Below are positions 1-11,410 of a stretch of DNA of 64,000 nt, in pieces. How positions within the stretch are numbered: the first letter of the stretch is position 1; the number at the start of each line of letters is the position of its first letter. Made by a program: the position numbers and the translations under genes. Origin of the DNA: Aquanectria penicillioides (Eukaryota; Ascomycota; Sordariomycetes; Hypocreales; Nectriaceae); NCBI GenBank assembly GCA_003415625.1, contig PYIU01000009.1, forward strand, positions 1,612,001-1,676,000, in the 5' to 3' direction. The notes under the pieces are model-generated. The model made no database searches. It worked only from the letters and a program-made list of their open reading frames with translations, and was not told the DNA's origin.

Positions 1-3000
1 ATGAGAAGCCAGCTAGGATCGGCGCCGACATGAATCAATTTCCCCCACGGGCCCAGACACGTCCTGACTGATAGCGATAGCTTCACATTTATGAGAGCTG
101 ATGACGACACGTTTTGGGAAGCGGCCCTGGCCCGATGTGTGACAGTCGGCCGATCAGACATGCCAATTGACTTCGCGATGACTACGAAAATTCTGAGGTC
201 AATTGAATGTAAGTTATCTATGTCGTAGACACTGCCATACTTTTGTGTGCGGTGTCTCAATGCCGCGGGCATCTTCATTTCTGCTGCGATAGCAGCATGC
301 TTTTTTGCTGAATCAACCTGTTTATTTTTATTTTTTTATCCCTCGTTGACGACAACCTTGGTCTCCATCGTCGGTATGAGCTGTTATGACGAAGGGGGTC
401 GTCAAGGGGGGCGTGCCCCAGAAGGCCCTAGAGGATCAGAGGGTCGCCCCGGTACCTGTCGTGCTCCCTTCCCTGAAGCCCTGACCCAACGCAGATTCTG
501 CGTGCTGAGTGGCCGAATCGGTGCCGTCACCAGGCCTGTCCAATCGCCTTATCGGCAGCTGCTGAACCATGCCAGCCTTGGCAAGTCGGGTGCACCGTTT
601 TGCGCACTGTCCCGCCGCGCCCTCCGGCGAGGTTGCAGTATGGTCCTGAATTTGCCTCGTCGTCCCTTAGTCTTTGCCCAGCTTGGCCTGGCCTCGAGCC
701 TTGGCCCGGCGTTTGGCTCGTTTTGGGCCCTCCAAGGCACCCGGGGGCTTTGGGGCTATTGAAGGTGACACTGTCCGAGGGAACTCCAGCTCTCCATCCA
801 AATCCTCATGCATGAGTCGTGACGCTAGCGCCCTCGATCCAAGCTGCGGGTGATTGCGGACAGCCTTGAGACAGCAACAGCCGCCCCGGTTTCGAGGGTA
901 CAAACACCAGCACCAGCTCAAGCACCATGACCAGCTCCCAGCTCCCGGCTACCGGCCTTGCCACTCAAAGTCGCTTAGACGTCACTCCGCCGTCGTCGCC
1001 GGGGCTGCAGCAGGATTACTCAAGACGTACCGCCCGGTGCTCAATCGCATCTGGCCCGGCGCCAAACGCCAGCCGTGTCACCATCCCCAGGTTGCTGAGA
1101 GGTACCACAGTACAGCAAGCGCCTAGCAGTGCAGCTCCCCCAGCGTGCAGCTCCAGTGCGCCGCATGTGGGTGAAGTGGACACCACGTCCAAGTCCACAC
1201 ATGTAATTAGTCGACAGACTGGACGGGGAGTCCACCTGGAATTATTCTGGAAGACCGTCGGACAAAGTCGCCTCGCCTCTCATCGCATCCTTCGCTCCCC
1301 TAAAAAAAAATTCTCCGCTTGTTAGCAGCTAAAGGCGCTGATCACGATGGCAACTCTCGGCTTCCAGCTGCATTACGGCCAAGGCGCCTCTGATCCCTGG
1401 TCGCATACGTTGACGAGCAAGAGGTCCAGGACAACCTTGCCGTGCCCCAGAGTCATCAAGAGTCAAGAACCAATATTGACATGGTCCTTATTGACACTAC
1501 GTCATCGGAATGGTCGCCACGATCCTCCCCAACCTCCCCCCCCCCAAAAAAAAAACGGACAGGGCCCCAGCGTCCAAAGCTGAGACATTGGGAGTCATGG
1601 GCCAATAAGGACGCCTGGTAGTCCGATCGCTTCGCCGACAGGTCCTCGCCGTCTCGCGCACTTCTGTGTCACATCGGGCTGGCCGTGGGGGTGAGAGCCT
1701 ACCTCGGTCGAGGTGAAGATTGATTCATGGGCCGGCGAAGGCGAGAGTGGCCAAAGCCGGCAACGAGCCAACGGCGCAGATATTTCGGTGAATCAAACGG
1801 CAAGAGGAGCGGGTGCCGGTGGCTTTTTTTTTTCATCCCTCCTACTAGGGCTACCCAGCTCTGGTTTAGGCTCTCAGCGAGCGAGCTTGACGAGGCAATA
1901 GGCCCTGAGTCGGTGACTTGCGCCTCGACTCGGTGCTCTAGCGAACGGCAACAAAAATTACCGGCAACCGGTGGACGGAACGCCAGCACACCGTTTGTCA
2001 CTCTCTGCTCCTCTTCTAAAAATTTTGCCGCGCCTGTCGTTCACTGGCTGTTGTCAACCCGCAATTCCTCGAACCCATACCCATGTCCCCAATCCAATCC
2101 CGCACTTTTCTGGGCCATGTGTTGCATTGCTGCACTGTACAGATTATGCTTGTACATACTGCAACTCACTCACTCACTCACTCAAAAGTCATCATCAGGT
2201 TGTTTGTATCTGGCACAGCACTGCTAGCATGCGATGCACGATGAGAGCTTTACGTCGACGGTACCTCCCGTATACGTAGTTCGTACGCCCACGCTTACTT
2301 CCGTGCACCTCTCATCAAATTTTTTTTCCCTCCAATTCTGTGCTCAATTGCCAAATCCGAGATCCGCCATGGCCAAAGGTTCGCAAATTTGGCAAAGATG
2401 CTCAGTTCCCACCTTTGAAGCCATATCGAACATAGTAAGGGACCAAATTAGATGAGGGAGAAAAAGACTCGCAATTTATCCAGCCCACTTGATTGACCGA
2501 CAATATCGGGTCAGATGAGCTTGTGGGCTATTTACAACATGCACCAAATCGTCCGCATCGTGGAGCCTGTCGCCCCAGCTCTCTGCACGGCGTTGATACC
2601 GCAATCCACAATGACACAATACTTGCCGACGACCGAGTTTGGATTGGACAATCCTGCCGGTGCGTTTATCTCATCTCTGGAGCGCATACGTACAATACCT
2701 ATGTAGTGCCGAAGGTACCTCAGGCTACTGGCCATGCGATGGAGACTGCACAGTGCTGTCAAATGCCCACATGACAGAGGTGCGGCAAAGTGGGCGAGGC
2801 ATTTCTTCAGCTCCTGGCCTGCGTTGAGGTTTTCCCCATCGACAACCCGGCGGCGGATCCGGGGTCGCCCGGGAGGCGCTGGTGCTAAGGGCCGGGGGGG
2901 CGTCCTGGGGCCGGCTGTGGAAATGCAATTGACTATGGGGATTGGCTGGCCGTGGTGTCTGGGTGCGGGAATTGGTGGCACTCTGCACTCTAGGACTCTC

Positions 3001-4020
3001 GACTCTGATGCATGCATCGACCATCGTCGACAAGGCATGGCTAACAAGCATCGTCCAGCGTCAAGCTTGCATCCAACGACGACATGGATGACTTGGCTCT
3101 TGCCGTTGCCCGAGCGTCGTTGCGGGGGTGTCGCAGTGGCAGTTGCATTTGCAGTTCCACATCCGCTTCCACCTCCCACTTACACCTGCACCACTCGCCT
3201 TCGCACTTGCACTTGCAGATGCCGTTGTATGTACTTGCCGCCCATATTGTGGGTGTCGTCTGTGACTCCCTTGCCTGCCCTTTGCCTCTCGCTCCCTCTC
3301 CTTCTCTCCCTGCCCCTACCCCCACTGCTTTGACGCCGCGCCTGCCTTTCCCTGACAACCTCCAGATTCCTTCTACATTCAGTAAACAGCTCGACGAGCT
3401 CCCCCCCTGCTCTGAGGGTCCTCAATGGGGCTCTCTATTAGGTCCTAGGCTGCAGTAGATATCCCAATCCCCTACTTTAATTTCATCATCTCCAACTCGA
3501 CTCGCCCGACTAGGGCCGGTGTGGCGACAATTCGTGCTTGTCGGCAGCTACCAAACTGCACATTTGTCCACGTATGGAATTTTCTGATTGCGGGGATTAT
3601 CAAAATATCTTGGCTTGCTTGGCCCTGGACGATCCCTGATGCCTCTGTCCGCCACCTGCCTGTGTGAGGCACTCTGCAATCGGGGGGGGGTTTGCTCGCT
3701 AACTACGCCATGAAAGCTTCGCAAAGCTGCTTACCCTTGTCTCCCTTGTCCTCACCTCGTCGATCACGAGTGCTATGTGTCACTGTGACCAAAGTAATCT
3801 GAGTCAACCATTAAACATTGAGGCTATGGTAGACGACGACGACCGCGGACCGTGATCACAGGGTCAGCGAAACACTGCGAGGACATGTGCCAAGGCCGTT
3901 GATAATCCAGCTAAACACCGATCCTCATCATAATGCCTGAGCTGTTAATGACCATCAATGACAGATATTCGCTCTCCCCGGTGTGTCCAAAGTAGCAACA
4001 AACTGACACATTCGGTGTTC

Positions 4021-4083
4021 AAGGTCAAGGTCAAGCAAGGTCTAGGTCGTCTAGGTCGTCTAGGTCTAGGGTCTAGGTCGGCG
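4021..4083. repeat. Degenerate AGGTC / TCTAGGTCG tandem repeat
   Basis: A short imperfect tandem array: copies of AAGGTC are followed by repeated TCTAGGTCG-like units. It lies in the gene-poor left part of the window. Units vary by one or two bases, so this is a degenerate minisatellite and not a telomere tract (no TTAGGG units). Confidence 0.7.
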
Positions 4084-7000
4084 GAGCGGTCGTCCTTCCG
4101 CACGGCTTGCCAGCAACCATCTCGAGAAAAGCGCAAATCGAAATGCAGGGATTTGCAACCCAACAACGCAGTGACCCGCTAGAACCGATCCAAGCGATTT
4201 GGCTTGCTTGCACGCGACACTCCTCCTCCCTACTCTTGGCCTTCAGGGAGTGTCCTCTCCTGTCCGGGCGGAGCCACGGAGATGGCATCTTGAGGGATCT
4301 TGATGCTCCCGTTGCTGTCCGCTTTGGGACCTGTGGAGGTCCCTTGAATGTTACTTCGTTGGACATTGTCCGGCGCCACTAACGATATTGACCAAAGCTG
4401 CCGGCAGCCTCACCACACTCGTCAGCATCCTTCGCTTGAATCAGCGCTCTGGCCATGACATGGGACATCCGTCGTCTCGCCGCTCGGCCAAAATGGGCTC
4501 CAGTTTGTCAATGCCCACTTCTTTTTCACCTTTTTTTTTTCTAGCTCACGAACTTGCCGCCGCTGGCCGGTCCCTGTCTGGCGCTCGCAGCGACTCGAGG
4601 TTCCCGCCATCGTCCAGGCCCAGGTCCAAAGAGGACCCGCGCCCCATCGTGTCGCTTCTCGGACATTACCTCGTTCCCCCAAGGCCCCAGACCGGCCCCA
4701 GACCGGGTCCCAAGCGCGTCTTTTGTTTTCTTTACGTGTGCGTTGGATTGTGATGACAACCCACCCGTTATCACTTGTCAATCAAACTGGTCGTGCTGTG
4801 TTTGGTCGCTTTGGTGTCATCCATCTCCATCTGCAAGCCGGTAATGAGGCTCTCCCACCATGTTGCTCAATCCCCAATCCCATCCTATCTATCCGTGCCG
4901 TCATTCCCGAAATCCCCCCAGTCTCTTCACTAAGCCTTGCTTCCCTATACCACCCAATCCGTTGCCTGGATGATGTCACAGCTGAAGTGGATTGCTTTCG
5001 GTGCTCCAAGCGTTGAATTGAACAAAGTTGGCTGCTGTCGCATCGGCACTGGCACATGCTGCCCGTACCTGAAACAAGTGCGTCGGCTTCGGCAAGTTGA
5101 ATTCCGTGTCCGTTAATTGATGTCCATGCCACGATATTATTGCGATGGAGTCGTTTAGCATCTTTCATGAATCTAACTATTTGGCCCTTACCGATAAATC
5201 CCCGTCGTGCAATGCACATGCCTCTGCAGTCTATCTCTCATTTTATTTTGTGTCTCTCCCTTGTTTTTGTCTCTCCTCCGTTGTCCCCCCTTTCCCGAGG
5301 ACAAGTCAGGAGAAGTCTGAACAGAGCTAGGCACTTTTTTTCTCCGATGCGGGTTTTCCGTCTCCCACTTGCATGACTGTTGTTGTATTGATCTCCTTCC
5401 TCCCCTCGACCTCCATGTGCTGAGGTGTTAATTGTCCGCCGACGGCTTCTACCCTGACTCGAGTGATTGAACGCCACGTCCCCCAGTGTGGAAAGCGAGA
5501 GAACCAAAAATTGGCGAAACCTGGACTTGGAAGGTACTCGATGTACTGTACGAAACAGGTACGCGGATTATGGACGAAACGGCCCTTTAGCGGTCAATAA
5601 GTTGCGGCTTTGGAAGGCTCTAGACAAGCCCAGGCTCCCCGATCCCAGAATTCCCGGGATTCGCTTTCGCAAAACGTTGGATCCTGGGCCGAGAAGCGGA
5701 AAACTGGGGCTCTTGGGCATGGGACTGTTGTGAGAGGACCCTGCATCCGTCCAGACAGGTAATTCACTCATACAACAAAAAGACGCTGCGGCTCAGTATC
5801 GGCCCTGGATTGGCCGCTGGGCAAGTCTCCCGCTACGTTCTACGTGCGTTCCGCTCCGTTGCTGGCTCACAAAGGTCTCACTCAAACTCCCAGCCGCTGT
5901 GGCGGTCAGCTCTGCTCAAGAGAGTACCAAGTGTACCAAGTACATGCTCAATTGGCCGGCTATCTCGGTATGCCCACGCAGATATGACTCTCCCCCAGCG
6001 GTCAAGGGGGAAAGCATGACGGTGATCATAATCGTAATGATGAATCGGGGCCAGCAATCCCCGCGGTAGCCGTGGCTCATCAATTAGACTTGAACGGGAG
6101 AAAAAGACGTCGAATTGCTCTGGCCTTTACCAAGGTAAAGACGAGATTGAATGCACCCCAGGCCTTCCGCTATATTCAGCAAAAGCCCGATGGCAACCTC
6201 CATTGCCTCTTCTTGTCCTACCCCAGGTCTTGGCCGCAGTCGCAGTGTCCATCCGTCCCTCCTCCCCCTGTCCCCAGACCAGCCCGAGTCCAAATGGAGA
6301 ATCATGGAGCATAACGAGGGTTGATGGCTAGGTCGAGCAAGACACTGGCACTGACTGGTTCAGTCGTCGGCTTCCCGTCATTGATGGTTGATGGTGCTCA
6401 GGTGCTCTCAAGCGCCCAAGCCCACCGCCGCCACGCGTCAGAGATGCCCAGGCTCGCGTTTACACTCCCTCACCCCCATGCCATGCTCATGTACGAAGAG
6501 GAGATAGTGACGGAGAGAAACTGACTTGACTGACTGACGTACAATGTACGTGGGCAGGCATCCATGTACACAAAAGACGCACCAATCTCATCTTCCATCG
6601 CTCCGAATATTTGCCAAGAAGCTCCAAGCGAGGGAGGGGGCAACAACGCCCGGTTGATGAAACAAATATTTCTCTTCTCTTTGACCTCGGCCATGAGCAA
6701 AAAGAGCTCATTGACGCAACACCACCACCCTCATGCTTCTTTTTTTGTCACCATCTCTAAATTCCCTCTCCCCCCCCTGGCCGCCCCTGGTCTACATAGT
6801 ACCCCTTCCCACCGCCCCCAGGCCGCCGGCCTGTACGGTACCATGCCATAGCAGTGCTATGATAGGCACAGTACGTGACGCACATCCGAATAAGTACATG
6901 CAGCGAGCGACATGAAGCAACTGCGGGCCTCGTGCCACGAGGCAGAAAACGCCAGGTTGCATCAAAGGTCGTGTGTGTGCGTGTGGTCTGCCGGCCGATG

Positions 7001-8855
7001 ACCGGGCGGGCCGTCCGAGTCGTCCCCTTGTGTGGGGATTTTTACTTTTTTCTTTTTTTGCCGCACCCTGTAAGCCGTTGCTTGCGGGAAATCTGACTCC
7101 ATTGGGAGAGAGGCTGATACGGCCTCGCATCCAACTTGACGGCGGCGAGTGAGTGTGATAAGAGCGCCTCTGGTTGGCGTCTTTTTTGCCTTCTTGACAT
7201 CTGCAACACTCAATTGGAGTGAGACGGGTAGTCGGAAGCATGCTGTGTGTGGGTTGAAAAAGAGGTTCCTCCGAGGAGGACGCAATGCGCGCCCCAGGTT
7301 GTTTTTTTGGGCGGGTTTTTTTTCCTCTCCTCTATCTTTTACCTCGTCATCGTGCTTTGCATATGGCGCTGCTTCTCCACGAAGTACCTCACCTTGCTTT
7401 GCTCCAGACTCGCCTCCTTCTCTCCACGTTTCAACCCATCACCCAACGCCGTGGTTGATGTCCCTGCTGCGGGCCTTGGCATACGGTATCTATCATATCT
7501 CTCGCGTGGCTCGCGGGCTTCAACCTTGGCTCCGTGTCTCGTCGCGGCGTCGTAATCTGTGACACACATAGGTCCCTTCGCCGAAGCTCAAGCTTGTGCT
7601 TGTGTCGCATCGGACCGTGCGATGCAACCGTCCCCAGATCCAAACCGTCTCGCTTTGTTGCTCTTGTTTTCACTTGTCCCAAAACCAAAACCAAACCAAA
7701 CTAAACCCAGCCTCTCCTAAAACCCAACCACCCCCCCCCCCCCCTACCCTACCCTTCGTCTACATGCCGTGCAACCCGGGCTTTGGTCCCGGTTGTTTCA
7801 AGGCTTCCCGCTACGTAGTTTGATCGTCTGTGACCCCGTCTGTGCATATCAGAAGAGCAGTACTCCGTAGAATGGACGATATATCCGGTACGGTATCATG
7901 ATAAAAAGATTGATTATTGGTTTTTGGGGGCGAGGGTATCAATTGCCCGTTTACACGGCCGGGCTGACAATAGCTCTGAGACGAGTGGCTGTCTTCGAGA
8001 CCCTTTACCCTGGCATGTCACCACGAGCGGGATTTCCCAAGTTAGATCTGATCTCTGGCCTCTCTTTAATTGACGTCAAAATTGCCTCTCATGCCATCTT
8101 GGCAGCGCGCTGACGAAGGTGGGCAACCCTTTTTGGGGGGGGAGGGGAGGGGAGGGCGCTATTGCCTCACCATCGCGGGGCGCTCCGATGGCCAGACTCG
8201 ACAAAGTAGGGGTCCCTCTGTATGTGAAGTTTTCTTTTTTTTTTTCATTTTTTTTTTTTTTAGGGGACGTCAAATTTTGGTCTTTTTCCTCTTTCACCAC
8301 GTTGCACGTGTCTTGGCGATGTGGTCCGGGAGGTCCGTGGGTGTTTTGTCTATCGCAGGGTTCCCGTCGGCACACGCGCAGGCTTCCCTTGCCCAACGCC
8401 GAGGTTACAGATGCGAGGAGAGAGTCAATCAATTCCATCTCCGGATACTGTGCGGCCCTTGTGTGCAATGCGCCCCGTGCTCCTGCTGGTTGCCATGGGG
8501 AGCGCAGAAGGACGAAGCGCGCGTGCCAGCTTGGAGTGCAACACTGCAAATTATGTCAGTGAAGAAGAATAAAAGAGGAGAGCAAGAAATTAACCGCATC
8601 ACGCATTCCTGCAGGATTCGTTCGGGTCGCGCTCTCGTGCGTCGCATCCACCCTATACCCACCGGCGCAAGACACAGCACCACTGGGGGGCCCGTGATAA
8701 ATGAGACTGACGACGGCGCATATAAGGCGTGCATATGACATAGCAAATATGGGTGGGCAGGGCCCGTTCTCTTGCATTTGCGTTTCGTCTGCCCTGTTGT
8801 TGCGTTGTCACTGCGCGCGCACCCAACAGTCTTCCTGTTTCCGAGTTTGGCCCAG

Positions 8856-8890
8856 GAGCTGAGAGCTGAGAGCTGAGAGCTGAGAGCTGA
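8856..8890. repeat. Five tandem copies of GAGCTGA
   Basis: Five perfect head-to-tail copies of the 7-mer GAGCTGA. The unit is not a multiple of three and there is no coding context. It is simple-sequence DNA in an intergenic region. Confidence 0.85.
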
Positions 8891-9325
8891 GAGAGCCCAG
8901 ACCCGGACCTCATCATACCACTTTCCTGCCTGCCTTTGGCCCGAGGGGAGAGCGCGTGCCAGCGAGACCAGGTCGTCGTCGGTTGAAGGAGCGCTTTGGG
9001 GACATTTCGGAGAAACTGCAAGATTGCTGCGTCGTGCTGGGGAAAGGAGAGAGAGGCGGGGGTGGACAGTACGTAGTCAATTGCCTCACTTCAATTGAGC
9101 TAGAATGATAGCTCCAAGCTTAGGTGAGATCCTAAAAGCTAATCCCTCGTAAAAGCCTGAACCAACTCTGACGTGGTCTGAACGCATGCACGTCTCTCTC
9201 ATGCAAGCTTTTTACGCGCTTAATTTCCCCGGCATTGGTGTCATGACATGAGCAGCTGGCCCAGAACCAACTCCGCTATCCCTCGTCGCTATAAGTCAAT
9301 TAGGCCACGTCTACATGAAATATGA

Positions 9326-9744
9326 CTATGTAAGTGAAAGAGATGGCAGTAAGCCTTGTTGTCCAGGAATTGTGAGGAATTGTGCTGTCTCGTTGTTCCT
9401 TGAACTCATGAGCGGGATGGAAACATCAGTTATGAACTCCACTAGATCCAACCCGTACTCAGCAGCGACAGGCCTGGGTAAACCAAGAGGAACTTGGGGA
9501 TCCTCCAAGTGAATCCTATAGCCTCCTTCTCCAAGCTCATCGCGCCCCCGTGGGAAGATTTGAATCCTTAATCTGTCTCCACCTCCTTAACATCAGTGCC
9601 TCAACTCTGCAAGAAGGTTCATCAGTAGCATGTGAACTAGAGCAATTGCATGAAACCATGGATCAAAGCTATGGGACATTTTGCATATCGTACTCCTGGC
9701 TTTCTATCGGGGATTCCGGGTCAGGAGGAATGCCAATTAATTGA
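9326..9744 (-). pseudogene. Decayed protein-coding fragment, family not recognised
   Basis: Read on the minus strand this stretch gives several peptide islands with protein-like composition in different frames, separated by stops. One of about 23 codons ends near 9672. A longer one runs from about 9520 down to 9330 and contains the stretches LGLPRPVAAEYGLDLVEF and VSIPLMSSRNNETAQFL. No single frame spans the region and no intron set rescues it. This looks like the relic of a gene or mobile-element ORF. I do not recognise the family. It sits in the somewhat AT-richer 9.1-11.2 kb zone. Confidence 0.35.
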
Positions 9745-10629
9745 AGTTGCCGTAGATTCATAGTCCCGTTGACGTGGTCTAGTATTTTCTGCTCTCAAGA
9801 CTTCAATGTTGTTGTAGACTACATCGCCATTGACATAGTTCAGGTCAAATACCAAGTCAATCGACCGACACTAAGTTGGGAATCGTAATTGGCTAATTAA
9901 AATAACCAATAACGCACCAAATTGTCACAAGGGATCCCGAGTCTGTTCGATGATAGTTCTCAACCCACTCTGCGCGAATGACTGTAGGGTAGCACACACG
10001 TTCCAGGAAAAGATCGGATGTTCTAGAAAAGAATCATGTCTCTTGTCATGCCAGGTCATATTTTACAGCAACCTAACCCTTAGTTCTACCTACGAGCCCA
10101 CTTTGATATAGGACACATTGAAACATACCCTGAGCTGTGGGTGAAGATCTTGAAATGATTGCTAATCACATCCACTCTGCAAACATGTCACAACAAGCCA
10201 CGATGCAACAATCATGGGAACTGAAGAGCCACTCGTCTTGTTGCCATGAGGCACGGTCACGTAGACTCCCTTCTGCTACATGATGCAGAACAAGTCACCA
10301 CCTTTCACGATGGGTTATGCGGAGCCGTTTGCAGAGACTGTCCTTGCTTTTCTGAGTCGTTCCTCGGTTATGCTTGAACAGATAGCCTACTTCCCGGGTT
10401 GTCCCTTGCACCTTGCACAAGAGACTGCAGGACAAGCTCCAAGCACAGAGTGAGAGATGTAGGTACCTCTTCCATGAAATGTCTACATTATCACTAGGCA
10501 GCTAAACAACAGGACACGAGAATTAACTATGCCTGTTCAAACGATGCTGGGGCCTCTGTCTTTAGCAACGTCTCCAGCACATATCAAGAAGGTAAATATG
10601 TCAGAATTGATAAGGAATACACCGTGCTG

Positions 10630-10722
<93 letters not shown>

Positions 10723-11410
10723 ATATTGCTTCATAGAAAGAAAAAAAAGGACAAGAACCAACCATGTCCTCCCACAGTTGTTCCTCATTACCCACCCCCT
10801 TGTTTCTTCAATATCGTCCCGATGCAAAATGAATGACATCCTGCGGCATACAATCCGAGTCTTTATGCCGGAAGGTTTGCAATGGCCATGATAGTGTAGC
10901 AAGATGTACGAGTGCCACGTCGACTCAAAGAGCAATTCACAGCCAAATACAGAGGTTAGACAATGTGACCACTACTTACATCAACAGGTTACCCACAGTG
11001 ATTTCGTTACACAGTTACGAGCACAATGGATCAAGGGATTGCGCCGAGTACACAAACTTGCAATTTCCATTGAACATACAATAATCATTTCATCTGCAGG
11101 TAGCCAATACTACTTGGACCTTGGTCCAGTCTGTCTCTAATAATTGCAGCCACCCATCCTCCGGCATGTTTACATATCAAATCCCTCGAAGCAGTTTATG
11201 ACTATGAGACCCCTTCGGCCAAAACTCGCAAGATCCGGGACTATTCAGTCCCCCAAACTTTTCTGTAGGCGTGAGAACTCCAGAATCGTGCCGCCAACGC
11301 CCTTCAACTAAAAGCACAAGGAAAGCAAAGAAACAGAAAAAGCCGCCCTGTCCATTCCGCTCTGTCCGGGTATCATCAGCTGGTCTCTTCACATCTCTTT
11401 CAGCACACTC
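9745..11410. other. Intergenic, lower-GC stretch with microsatellite
   Basis: Apart from the TAC repeat I see no gene here. Base composition is more balanced (lower GC) than in the flanking DNA and stop codons are frequent in all frames. That would suit decayed sequence, but no repeat family can be named. Confidence 0.5.
10631..10720. repeat. (TAC)30 trinucleotide microsatellite
   Basis: Thirty uninterrupted TAC triplets. The repeat reads as polyTyr or polyLeu in two forward frames, but flanking stops and missing starts give no evidence of translation. The length makes it a likely length-polymorphic marker. Confidence 0.95.

Larger units (their letters stand above)
1..9060. other. Long gene-poor region with no supportable gene
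   Basis: I see no reading frame here with coding character. Open stretches exist on both strands but they lack plausible starts, recognisable motifs or consistent splice sites, and several overlap one another antisense. The sequence is moderately GC-rich with many C-runs, T-runs and short tandem repeats, like fungal intergenic DNA. It could hold a non-coding transcript or the long upstream region of a gene outside the window, but nothing in the sequence proves either. Confidence 0.55.

Noticed and set aside
247..762. Forward 171-codon open stretch near the left end
   Set aside because: No ATG at its start, low-complexity Arg/Gly/Pro composition from GC-rich DNA, overlapped antisense by other open frames.
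4021..4083. CTAGGT-like array considered as telomeric repeat
   Set aside because: Units are irregular and not TTAGGG; flanking sequence is ordinary intergenic DNA.
10529..10891. Open frame containing polyTyr from the TAC repeat
   Set aside because: Exists only because the repeat has no stop in two frames; the flanks have no coding character.
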